DNA of 64,000 nt from Variovorax sp. EL159 (lineage in GTDB: Bacteria; Pseudomonadota; Gammaproteobacteria; Burkholderiales; Burkholderiaceae_C): assembly GCF_900100965.1 (NCBI RefSeq), contig NZ_FMUJ01000005.1, positions 248,001 through 312,000 on the forward strand. The letters are read 5' to 3'. Positions 28,056-35,706 of this stretch are shown here, piece after piece. Below the pieces are notes generated by a model. That model saw nothing but the letters and a program-made list of their open reading frames with translations, did not search any database and was not told where the DNA came from. Positions within the stretch are counted from its first letter, which is position 1. Every line of letters starts with the position of its first letter. A program made the position numbers and the translations under genes.

Positions 28056-28801
28056 CGTTGTTGTTGGAGCCAGTAACGCCAGAACGACCCCGACAGCCAC
28101 ACCTTCAGCAGGCTGGTCACATGCCAGTACAGATATTTCTTGCTGCGATGGCTTTCGCGCTGCGCATCGTGCCGGGCGAGCAGGTCTTCGCCGACCTGCA
28201 GCTGCCAGCCCGCGAGCCGGGTGCGGGCGCAGATGTCGAAGTCTTCGCCGTACATGAAGAAGCGTTCGTCGAAGCCGCCGACCTGGCGGTAGGCCTCGCT
28301 GCGGAACAGCATGAACAGGCCCGGAATCCACGCCGGCACCTGGGGCCGCACGTAGCCCGGCTTCTTGCGGCCGACGATCTCGAAGGGGGTGAGCAGCGCC
28401 CGATGCGGCTCCGGCGCGGTCTTGCCGGGCTCCAGGATGCGCGGCGTCAGCAGGCCGGCGTCCGGCGTGGCCTGGGCCAGCAGGGGCGACAGCACGTCGC
28501 TGTCGAAGCGGATGTCGGGGTTCAGCACCAGGAACCACGGCGAACCGCAGCGCTCGAAAGCCTGGTTGTGATTGGCGCCAAAGCCCTTGGGGCTCGGGTT
28601 CTCGATCCGCTCGACCTCGAAACCCCAGGCCTGGCCCGCGAGCACATCGGGCTCCGGAATGTTCAACGTGAGCACGACCTTGGCGATCGACGCACGGCTG
28701 TGGCGGTCCAGCTGCGCGAGCAGCGGCTGCACCAGCGCAAGCTGGCCATGGCTCACGATTGAAATGGTGATCGGGGGGCGGGGGGAGGGGGGCGTGGGCA
28801 T
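28052..28801 (-). CDS. GT2 family glycosyltransferase
   Basis: A 249-residue transferase resembling small rhamnosyltransferases. It has ITISIVSHGQLALVQPLL, GFGANHNQAF and FLVLNPDIRFD (NPD in place of DxD, common in this subgroup), then GGFDERFFMYGEDFDICAR with the catalytic ED pair. It forms a two-gene leftward operon with the acyltransferase. Upstream is a 45-base divergent region with a perfect inverted repeat. Confidence 0.88.
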   Translation of the reverse strand: MPTPPSPRPPITISIVSHGQLALVQPLLAQLDRHSRASIAKVVLTLNIPEPDVLAGQAWGFEVERIENPSPKGFGANHNQAFERCGSPWFLVLNPDIRFDSDVLSPLLAQATPDAGLLTPRILEPGKTAPEPHRALLTPFEIVGRKKPGYVRPQVPAWIPGLFMLFRSEAYRQVGGFDERFFMYGEDFDICARTRLAGWQLQVGEDLLARHDAQRESHRSKKYLYWHVTSLLKVWLSGSFWRYWLQQQR

Positions 28802-28814
28802 GGTCTAATTTCGC

Positions 28815-28836
28815 TCGGGAATTCTAGGGTTCCCGA
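28815..28836. promoter_or_regulatory. inverted repeat in a 45-base divergent gap
   Basis: TCGGGAA (28815-28821) and TTCCCGA (28830-28836) form perfect 7-bp arms around 8 bases. They occupy the middle of the gap between the leftward GT2 gene and the rightward WecA-like gene. Its position fits an operator for both genes or a hairpin in the 5' leader of the rightward gene. Confidence 0.4.
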
Positions 28837-28846
28837 ACCCCCATAC

Positions 28847-29944
28847 ATGATTGCTCTGATCGTCATCAGTTTCTTCGTCGCCGCCTTTGCGGTTCAGCTG
28901 TTCATGCGCCGCGCGCGCAGGCATGCGCGACGCTATGGCACCGACATGCCCCAACGCTTCCACAAGGGCCATGTGCCGCGCCTGGGCGGTGCGGGCATCC
29001 TGCTGGGCATGGGCGTTGCGTGGCTGGCGGCCGGCATCACGGGCACCGACCCGTTCAACGTGTCGTGGCCGGTCCAGACCTCGATGCTCACCCTGCTGTG
29101 CATTGCACCGGCGGTGCTGGGCGGCATCCTCGAAGACGTGACGCAGCGCGTGAAGGTGCGCTATCGGCTCGGCCTGACCATCGGCTCGGCGCTGCTGGTG
29201 TGCTGGCTGCTGGGGCTGGGCGTTGCGCGCACCGGCTTCGAGACGGTCGACGGCTGGCTGGCGATGGTGCCGTACGCCACCGTGCTGTTCGCGGCGCTGG
29301 CCATCGGTGGCCTGCCGCATGCCTTCAACATCATCGACGGCTACAACGGCTTGGCCGGCACCGTCGCCGTGCTGGTCTGCCTGGCGATCTCTCACGTGGC
29401 GCTGCAGGTGGGCGACCGGCAACTGGCGGCCATGGTGGTCTGCCTGGTGGGCGCCACCTTCGGCTTCCTGGTCTGGAACTACCCGCGCGGCAAGATCTTT
29501 GCCGGCGACGGCGGGGCTTACGTCTGGGGCATGGTGATCGCCGTGGCCTGCGTGACGCTGGTGCAGCGGCACCGCGTGGTCTCGCCGTGGTTCCCGATGC
29601 TGCTGCTGATCTACCCGGTGTGGGAGACGCTGTTTTCCATCTACCGCAAGCTGGCGCGCGGCCAGTCGCCCGGCACGGCCGATGCGCTGCATTTCCACCA
29701 GCTGATCTTCCGCCGCATCGTGCGCGTGGCCTTCGCGGACGACGAGGCGCGCCAGCTGCTCGCCCGCAACAACCGCACCTCGCCCTACCTCTGGATGTTC
29801 GCCGCCCTGTCGGTCGTGCCGGCCGTGCTGTTCTGGAACAACACCCTGGTGCTGATGTTCTTCTGCCTGTTGTTCGTCACGACCTATGTGGGGGCGTACC
29901 TCATGATCGTGCGCTTCAAGGTACCGCGCTGGCTGCGGCCGTGA
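28847..29944 (+). CDS. WecA/MraY-family undecaprenyl-phosphate sugar-1-phosphate transferase
   Basis: A polytopic enzyme that loads the first sugar phosphate on undecaprenyl phosphate and so starts the glycan. The 365 residues carry about ten or eleven hydrophobic helices. NIIDGYNGLAGT and IFAGDGGAYVWG are the conserved Asp/Mg regions, and HFHQLIF is the His motif. The first Asp-Asp motif reads LEDVTQRVKVR, a Glu-Asp variant seen in a WecA-like subgroup. GlcNAc, QuiNAc or FucNAc phosphate are all possible substrates. It closes the polysaccharide locus. Confidence 0.88.
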   Translation: MIALIVISFFVAAFAVQLFMRRARRHARRYGTDMPQRFHKGHVPRLGGAGILLGMGVAWLAAGITGTDPFNVSWPVQTSMLTLLCIAPAVLGGILEDVTQRVKVRYRLGLTIGSALLVCWLLGLGVARTGFETVDGWLAMVPYATVLFAALAIGGLPHAFNIIDGYNGLAGTVAVLVCLAISHVALQVGDRQLAAMVVCLVGATFGFLVWNYPRGKIFAGDGGAYVWGMVIAVACVTLVQRHRVVSPWFPMLLLIYPVWETLFSIYRKLARGQSPGTADALHFHQLIFRRIVRVAFADDEARQLLARNNRTSPYLWMFAALSVVPAVLFWNNTLVLMFFCLLFVTTYVGAYLMIVRFKVPRWLRP

Positions 29945-30002
29945 CCGCATCTTTGCGAGAATTTCCCCTCCTTTCGTCCACCGCTTTGGAGCCTGACCGC
30001 CC

Positions 30003-30896
30003 ATGACCGACCCCGTCCTCAACATCCCCCCGCGCGACAAGGCCGAGATCCTGGCCCAGGCGCTGCCGTACATCCGCAAGTTCCACGGCAAGACCATCGT
30101 CATCAAGTACGGCGGCAACGCCATGACCGACCCGGCCCTGCAGGCCGACTTCGCCGAAGACGTGGTGCTGCTCAAGCTGGTCGGCATGAACCCGGTGGTG
30201 GTGCACGGCGGCGGCCCGCAGATCGAGGCGGCGCTCAACAAGCTGGGCAAGAAGGGCAGCTTCATCCAGGGCATGCGCGTGACCGACGCCGAGACCATGG
30301 AAGTCGTCGAATGGGTGCTGGCCGGCGAGGTGCAGCAGGACATCGTGGGCCTGATCAACCAGGCCGGCGGCAAGGCCGTGGGCCTGACCGGACGCGACGG
30401 CGGCCTGATCCGCGCGCAGAAGCTCAAGCTGGCCGACCGCACAGACCCCAACGTGCAGCACGACGTGGGGCAGGTGGGCGACATCGTTTCCATCGACCCC
30501 AGCGTGGTCAAGGCGCTGCAGGACGACGCCTTCATCCCCGTGGTCAGCCCGATCGGCTTCGGCGAGGACAACGAGAGCTACAACATCAACGCCGACGTCG
30601 TCGCCGGCAAGCTCGCCACCGTGCTCAAGGCCGAGAAGCTCATGCTGCTGACCAACACGCCCGGCGTGCTCGACAAGAACGGCAACCTGCTCACCAACCT
30701 GAGCGCGCGCGAAATCGACGACCTGTTCGCCGACGGCACGATCTCGGGCGGCATGCTGCCCAAGATCGAAGGCGCGCTCGATGCCGCCAAGAGCGGCGTC
30801 AACGCGGTGCACATCATCGACGGCCGGGTGCCGCACGCGATGCTGCTCGAGATCCTGACAGACCAGGCTTACGGCACGATGATCCGCGCCCGCTGA
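30003..30896 (+). CDS. argB: acetylglutamate kinase
   Basis: The second step of arginine synthesis, phosphorylating N-acetylglutamate. In the 297 residues, TIVIKYGGNAM (ATP-binding Lys-Gly-Gly), VVVHGGGPQIE (substrate loop), GLTGRDGG and GGMLPKIEGALDA are all present. The N-terminal extension with YIRKFHGK is that of arginine-sensitive ArgB proteins, so feedback regulation is likely. It is followed after 65 bases by slmA, an arrangement usual in Burkholderiales. Confidence 0.97.
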   Translation: MTDPVLNIPPRDKAEILAQALPYIRKFHGKTIVIKYGGNAMTDPALQADFAEDVVLLKLVGMNPVVVHGGGPQIEAALNKLGKKGSFIQGMRVTDAETMEVVEWVLAGEVQQDIVGLINQAGGKAVGLTGRDGGLIRAQKLKLADRTDPNVQHDVGQVGDIVSIDPSVVKALQDDAFIPVVSPIGFGEDNESYNINADVVAGKLATVLKAEKLMLLTNTPGVLDKNGNLLTNLSAREIDDLFADGTISGGMLPKIEGALDAAKSGVNAVHIIDGRVPHAMLLEILTDQAYGTMIRAR

Positions 30897-30929
30897 GCCG
30901 CGAGGCGCGTGCTTACTGCGCTGTGCGAG

Positions 30930-30941
30930 AATCAATTGATT
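30930..30941. promoter_or_regulatory. perfect 12-bp palindrome upstream of slmA
   Basis: AATCAATTGATT is self-complementary over all 12 bases and lies about 20 bases before the slmA start. TetR-family genes often carry a palindromic autoregulatory operator in this position. It does not resemble the GTGAGTACTCAC site bound by E. coli SlmA. Confidence 0.4.
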
Positions 30942-30961
30942 ACATCTTTGCACGCGCTCCC

Positions 30962-31609
30962 ATGCAGAACGAAGAGACAGCGGCTCCCGGCGTAGACACC
31001 CAGGCGGAAACGCCCAGCACCCCGACGCGCAAGCGTCCGAAGCCGGGCGAGCGGCGCGTGCAGATCCTGCAGGCGCTGGCCGCCATGCTCGAGCAACCCG
31101 GCGCCGAGCGGGTCACCACTGCGGCCCTGGCGGCGCGGCTCGAAGTGAGCGAGGCCGCGCTTTACCGCCACTTCGCCAGCAAGGCCCAGATGTTCGAGGG
31201 CCTGATCGATTTCATCGAGCAGAGCGTCTTCACGCTGGTCAACCAGATCCTTGAGCGCGAAGGCGCCACCGGCGCCCAGCAGGCCGCCAAGATCCTCACC
31301 TTGCTGGTTCAGTTCGCCGAGCGCAACCCGGGCATGACGCGCGTCATGGTCGGCGATGCGCTCGTGTACGAAAACGAACGCCTGCAGCAGCGCATGAACC
31401 AGTTCTTCGACAAGATCGAAGCCACGCTGCGCCAGGTGCTGCGCGGGGCCGCTGCCGCCGACGGCTCGGCCACGCCGTCGGTCGATGCGCAGGTGCGCGC
31501 CGCGGTGCTCACGGCCTTCGTGGTCGGGCAGCTGCAGCGCTTTGCGCGCTCGGGTTTCCGTCGCGCGCCGTCCGAACACCTCGAAGCCACGATCGCGCTG
31601 ATCGTCTGA
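30962..31609 (+). CDS. slmA: TetR-family nucleoid occlusion factor SlmA
   Basis: A 215-residue TetR-fold protein. The basic linker KRPKPGERRVQILQAL leads into an HTH with TTAALAARLEVSEAALYRHFASK, the SlmA form of the TetR HTH. Known SlmA binds DNA sites and blocks FtsZ ring formation over the nucleoid. Its place after argB is the conserved betaproteobacterial context. ATG 30962 is chosen; the much longer frame beginning in argB is a read-through shadow. Confidence 0.87.
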   Translation: MQNEETAAPGVDTQAETPSTPTRKRPKPGERRVQILQALAAMLEQPGAERVTTAALAARLEVSEAALYRHFASKAQMFEGLIDFIEQSVFTLVNQILEREGATGAQQAAKILTLLVQFAERNPGMTRVMVGDALVYENERLQQRMNQFFDKIEATLRQVLRGAAAADGSATPSVDAQVRAAVLTAFVVGQLQRFARSGFRRAPSEHLEATIALIV

Positions 31610-31651
31610 AGCAGGGCTAGGCCACCCGGCCCGCCTGTCGCGGCCGCAGGT

Positions 31652-31690
31652 CTATCAATGCGATAGCTGAATCTGATGCCATGTCGGCAT
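31652..31690 (+). promoter_or_regulatory. possible OxyR half-operator and inverted repeat upstream of catalase
   Basis: CTAT (31652-31655), seven bases, ATAG (31663-31666) reproduces the central half of the OxyR pattern ATAG-N7-CTAT-N7-ATAG-N7-CTAT. The outer elements are weak or missing. A second repeat, ATGCC (31676-31680) with GGCAT (31686-31690), follows. It sits 50-90 bases before the catalase start, where an OxyR-activated promoter would be expected. No oxyR gene is in the window. Confidence 0.4.
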
Positions 31691-31742
31691 GTTCATTGAC
31701 AAAATCGATGACGCCCGACAACTTCATCAGAGGACAGCATCC

Positions 31743-33266
31743 ATGACAGACACCCGCAAGCTCACCACCGAAAACGGCGCGCCCGTCGAGAACAACCAGC
31801 AGTCGCAGACGGCCGGCGTCAACGGTCCGGTGCTGATGCAGGACCACAACCTCATCGAGAAACTCGCGCGCTTCGACCGCGAGCGCATTCCGGAACGCGT
31901 GGTGCATGCCCGCGGTTCGGGCGCCTTCGGCACCTTCGAGCTCACGGCCGACGTGTCGAAATGGACCAAGGCCAGATTCCTCGGCCAGGTCGGCAAGAAG
32001 ACCGAAGTGCTGGCCCGTTTCTCGACCGTGGCGCTCGAGCTCGGCTCGGCCGACACCGTGCGCGACCCACGCGGCTTTGCGCTCAAGTTCTATACCGAAG
32101 ACGGCAACTACGACCTCGTCGGCAACAACACGCCGATCTTCTTCATCCGCGACCCGCTGAAATTTCCCGACTTCATCCACTCGCAAAAACGCGACCCCTA
32201 CAGCCACGTGCAGGAGCCCAACAACGCCTGGGACTTCTTCTCGCATTCGCCCGAGGCCACGCACCAGTTCACCTGGCTCTTCGGTGACCGCGGCATTCCG
32301 AAGAGCTACCGCCACATGGACGGCTTCGGCTCGCACACCTTCCAGTGGGTGAATGCCAAGGGCGAGGCCTTCTGGGTCAAGTACCACTTCAAGACCAACC
32401 AGGGCATCGAGACCTTCGTGGCCGAAGAGGCGCAGCGCGTGGGCGGCGAAAACCCGAACCACCACCACCTCGACCTGCTGCATTCCATCGAGCGTGGCGA
32501 GTTCCCGACCTGGAAGGTGCAGGTGCAGGTGATGCCGGTGGCCGAAGCGCAGACCTACCGCTTCAATCCCTTCGACCTGACCAAGGTGTGGTCGCACAAG
32601 GACTACCCGAAGATCGACATCGGCGTGCTGACGCTCAACCGCAACCCAGACAACTACTTCGCCGAGATCGAGCAGGCCGCCTTCAACCCGGCCAACTTCG
32701 TGCCCGGCATCGGCCCTTCGCCCGACAAGATGCTGCAGGGGCGCCTCTTCAGCTACGGCGACACGCAGCGCTATCGCCTGGGCATCAACCACACGCAACT
32801 GCCGGTGAACCGCCCGCACGCCACTACCGCGCAGAACTACGGCCGCGACGGCGCGATGCGCGGCGATGGCAACGGCGGCCGCGGCCCGAACTACGAACCC
32901 AACAGCTTCAGCGACGCGCCCAAGCAGACCAACGAGCCGTTGTACGCGCCACTCGAAATCCACGGCTGGACCGGCAGCCACCAATGGCAGAAGCACGAGG
33001 CCGACACCGACTTCGTGCAGGCCGGCGACCTGTACCGTCTGATGGACGAAGCGGCGAAAGAGCGCCTGGTGCAAAGCATCGCCGGTGGCCTTGGCGCGGT
33101 CACGCGGCAGGACATCATCGACCGCTCGGTGAGCTACTTCCGCCAGGCCGATGCCGACTACGGCGCGCGGCTCGACAAGGCCATCAAGGCCGTGCAGGCG
33201 AAGATCAAGGGCAGCGACGTGAGCGTGCAGGTCGGCAAGCCCGCGCACGACAGCAGCAAGAGCTGA
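31743..33266 (+). CDS. katA: monofunctional haem catalase
   Basis: Dismutates hydrogen peroxide in the cytoplasm. The 507 residues fit small-subunit clade 3 catalases. The essential His is in ERVVHARGSGAFG (H55), the distal Asn in YDLVGNNTPIFF (N128), and the proximal haem Tyr in RLFSYGDTQRYRLG (Y338). ATG 31743 (MTDTRK) is preferred over an upstream in-frame start at 31689 because it matches the normal N-terminus. It is a single-gene unit. The upstream half-operator suggests peroxide induction. Confidence 0.95.
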   Translation: MTDTRKLTTENGAPVENNQQSQTAGVNGPVLMQDHNLIEKLARFDRERIPERVVHARGSGAFGTFELTADVSKWTKARFLGQVGKKTEVLARFSTVALELGSADTVRDPRGFALKFYTEDGNYDLVGNNTPIFFIRDPLKFPDFIHSQKRDPYSHVQEPNNAWDFFSHSPEATHQFTWLFGDRGIPKSYRHMDGFGSHTFQWVNAKGEAFWVKYHFKTNQGIETFVAEEAQRVGGENPNHHHLDLLHSIERGEFPTWKVQVQVMPVAEAQTYRFNPFDLTKVWSHKDYPKIDIGVLTLNRNPDNYFAEIEQAAFNPANFVPGIGPSPDKMLQGRLFSYGDTQRYRLGINHTQLPVNRPHATTAQNYGRDGAMRGDGNGGRGPNYEPNSFSDAPKQTNEPLYAPLEIHGWTGSHQWQKHEADTDFVQAGDLYRLMDEAAKERLVQSIAGGLGAVTRQDIIDRSVSYFRQADADYGARLDKAIKAVQAKIKGSDVSVQVGKPAHDSSKS

Positions 33267-33297
33267 TTCACGCCGGCGACAGACAGGGTACCCACGT

Positions 33298-33362
33298 ACC
33301 GGGCGGCGACCTCGACTTGATCCGATGCCACGCGTAGGATCGATTCCCCCTTGCCGCCCGGT
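33298..33362. repeat. 10-bp inverted repeat between katA and the DUF1326 gene
   Basis: ACCGGGCGGC (33298-33307) and GCCGCCCGGT (33353-33362) are exact reverse complements, 45 bases apart, filling most of the 143-base gap. A long-loop hairpin could end katA transcription, or the arms could be paired protein-binding sites for the downstream operon. No T-run follows. Confidence 0.4.
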
Positions 33363-33409
33363 CGCGGCGACAAGTCCGTGTTCATGTGGCTTCTTGAATG
33401 GAGGTTCGT

Positions 33410-34012
33410 ATGAGCTACCACCTGGAAGGTCGCCTGCTCGAGGTATGCAACTGCAACGTTCTTTGTCCTTGCTGGATTGGCGAGGATGCTGACAACGGCA
33501 CCTGCGACACCATCGTCGCGTGGCGCATCGACAAGGGGACGATCGACGACGTCGATGTCAGCGGCAACACCATCGCGGCCGTGGCGCACGTGCCCGGAAA
33601 CATCCTCGAAGGCAACTGGACGGCGGCGATCTTCGTCGACGACCAGGCCTCCGAGGCGCAGAAAGATGCGCTGCTCAAGGTCTACACCGGGCAGGCCGGC
33701 GGCCCTATCGCCGACCTGGCGCAACTCATCGGCAAGGTCGTGTCGGTCGAGAGGGCGCCGATCCGCTTCACGGTGAACGACGGCAAGGGCGAACTGGAGA
33801 TCGGCAAGGACTACTACGCCGCACTCGAGCCCTACCGCGGCGCGACCGGTGGCCTGACCGTTCTTTCCGACACCGTGTTCTCGACGGTTCCGGGCGCCCC
33901 GGTGTTTGTTGGCAAGGCGCCGACCTATCGATCGAAGAATGCCGCGCTCGGCATCGATCTGGACATCAAGAACCACAACGCCCTGCAGAGCACGTTCGTC
34001 TTCGACGCATGA
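33410..34012 (+). CDS. DUF1326 domain-containing protein
   Basis: A 200-residue protein of unknown function with an N-terminal cysteine cluster EVCNCNVLCPCW, giving C13, C15, C19 and C21 (CxCxxxCxC), plus C32. The spacing suggests binding of a soft metal or an Fe-S type centre. There is no signal peptide. ATG 33410 is chosen because GGAGG lies five bases upstream. The stop overlaps the DUF2182 gene (ATGA), and the pair is often found together, which suggests a shared task. Confidence 0.85.
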   Translation: MSYHLEGRLLEVCNCNVLCPCWIGEDADNGTCDTIVAWRIDKGTIDDVDVSGNTIAAVAHVPGNILEGNWTAAIFVDDQASEAQKDALLKVYTGQAGGPIADLAQLIGKVVSVERAPIRFTVNDGKGELEIGKDYYAALEPYRGATGGLTVLSDTVFSTVPGAPVFVGKAPTYRSKNAALGIDLDIKNHNALQSTFVFDA

Positions 34013-34824
34013 CCCCGACAGCCGGCTTGCCGCTGCGCAAGGTCTTCCGCCATCGGCTTGTGTTCCTGCCGGTTCTTGCAGCACTCATCGCATTCGCATG
34101 GATGGTGTTGTGGGCCTGGACGCGCAGTCCTTACGGACGCTATCTCGAACACACCGACTGGACCGCCTCGGGGCCGGCCGCGACCCTGTGCCAGGCCGTT
34201 CCCGCTGGCGGCGTGGTCGTGCCCATGGTGCTCTACGCCGTGGCGTGGATCCTCATGACTGCGGCCATGATGCTGCCGACCACGCTGCCGCTGTTCAATG
34301 CCTTCGACCGGTTGACCAGCGGGCGTCCCGACCATGGGCGCCTGCTGATGCTGCTGGGGCTAGGCTACATGGCGGTCTGGGGCGCATTCGGGCTGCTGGC
34401 GCATGCGCTTCATGGCGGGGTGCTGGCCCTGCTCGCCAGCGCGCCGACGTTGGCCTGGCATGGCTGGGTGATCGGCGCCGCGACCTTCGCGCTGGCCGGT
34501 GCTTCCCAGTTCAGCCGTCTCAAGTACCGATGTCTCGAGAAGTGCCGCACGCCGTTGAGCTTCGTCATCGAGCACTGGCGTGGGAAGGCACAAGCCCGCC
34601 ATGCGTTCGCGCTGGGCGCGCACCATGGCCTGTTCTGCGTCGGCTGCTGCTGGGCGCTGATGCTGCTGATGTTCGTGCTCGGCACCGGCAGCCTTGGGTG
34701 GATGCTTCTGCTTGCTGCCGTCATGGCGATCGAAAAGAACGTTCCGTGGGGCCACGGTCTCAGTGCGCCGCTCGGGTTCGCGCTGCTCGGCTGGGCCGCT
34801 TTCGTGGTGGCTACGCATGTCTGA
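34009..34824 (+). CDS. DUF2182 predicted metal-binding integral membrane protein
   Basis: A 271-residue membrane protein with about six or seven hydrophobic helices. The family motifs are AWILMTAAMMLPTTLPLF, YRCLEKCRTP (C175, C179) and FCVGCCWALM (C210, C213, C214). These Cys and Met residues sit at helix ends, as in metal carriers. It starts in the ATGA overlap with the DUF1326 gene and itself overlaps the EamA gene by eight bases. The metal and direction of transport are unknown. Confidence 0.85.
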   Translation: MTPTAGLPLRKVFRHRLVFLPVLAALIAFAWMVLWAWTRSPYGRYLEHTDWTASGPAATLCQAVPAGGVVVPMVLYAVAWILMTAAMMLPTTLPLFNAFDRLTSGRPDHGRLLMLLGLGYMAVWGAFGLLAHALHGGVLALLASAPTLAWHGWVIGAATFALAGASQFSRLKYRCLEKCRTPLSFVIEHWRGKAQARHAFALGAHHGLFCVGCCWALMLLMFVLGTGSLGWMLLLAAVMAIEKNVPWGHGLSAPLGFALLGWAAFVVATHV

Positions 34825-35695
34825 AGCGCACGACGGCCGGTCCACCCTGCAAGCCGTCGCTCTTACCGCGGCGGCCATGCTCGCGTTCGCGGCCAATTCG
34901 CTGTTGTGCAGGCTCGCGCTGCAGCATGGTGGGATCGATCCGGCCAGCTTCGGCAGCATCCGGCTGGTTTCCGGCGCGATCACGCTGGCCCTCGTCGTGC
35001 GGTTCCGGGTGCAGCCGCCGCCATCGACCGGCCGCACCGATTGGCTTCCCGCCGTCATGCTGTTCGCCTATGTTGCATTCTTTTCTTTTGCCTACCTCAG
35101 CCTGTCCGCGGGCACGGGCGCGCTGATCCTGTTCGGCGCCGTGCAGCTCACGATGCTTGGCGCGGGCCTGGGCTCCGGCGAGCGCTTCGGCCCTGTTGCA
35201 TGGCTCGGCTTCGTTCTGGCGGCAGGGGGGCTCGTCTATCTGGTGTCGCCCGGCATTGCCGCGCCGCCGCTCGTTGGCGCCGTACTGATGGCCATCGCGG
35301 GCGTGGCGTGGGGCGTGTACTCGTTGCGCGGCCGGGGCGTGGCCGACCCGTTGGCCGCCACGGGCCGCAACTTCATGCGGGCCGTGCCGCTGGCCATCGC
35401 GCTGAGCCTTGCTTTCCTGGCCCGCGCCGATGTCGGCGCTACCGGTGCGGCGCTTGCCGTGGCCTCAGGGGCCTTGACCTCGGGCCTCGGCTATGTTGTC
35501 TGGTATGCGGCACTGGCCCGCCTGTCGGCCATGCAGGCGGCGACCGTGCAGCTGTCGGTGCCGCTCCTGGCGGCGTTCGGCGGTGTACTGCTCTTGTCGG
35601 AGGCGATCACGCCGCGGCTGGCTGCCGCCTCGGTAGCAATCCTGGGCGGCATTGCGCTCGTGCTGAGTCAGAAGTCGCGCAACGCGCACCGCTAG
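34817..35695 (+). CDS. EamA/DMT-family transporter
   Basis: A 292-residue protein with about ten hydrophobic helices and the two-fold EamA repeat: AANSLLCRLALQ in repeat 1, and ALTSGLGYVVWYAALARLSA plus SVPLLAAFGGVLLLSEAIT in repeat 2. Family members export or import small metabolites. ATG 34817 lies inside the end of the DUF2182 gene, so the three genes are translationally coupled. It may serve the same unknown process or simply be a passenger. Confidence 0.87.
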   Translation: MSEAHDGRSTLQAVALTAAAMLAFAANSLLCRLALQHGGIDPASFGSIRLVSGAITLALVVRFRVQPPPSTGRTDWLPAVMLFAYVAFFSFAYLSLSAGTGALILFGAVQLTMLGAGLGSGERFGPVAWLGFVLAAGGLVYLVSPGIAAPPLVGAVLMAIAGVAWGVYSLRGRGVADPLAATGRNFMRAVPLAIALSLAFLARADVGATGAALAVASGALTSGLGYVVWYAALARLSAMQAATVQLSVPLLAAFGGVLLLSEAITPRLAAASVAILGGIALVLSQKSRNAHR

Positions 35696-35706
35696 GCGCG
35701 AATGCT

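Noticed and set aside
30311..30961. Long rightward frame from inside argB leading into slmA
   Set aside because: It is an out-of-frame shadow of argB; SlmA homology starts at ATG 30962.
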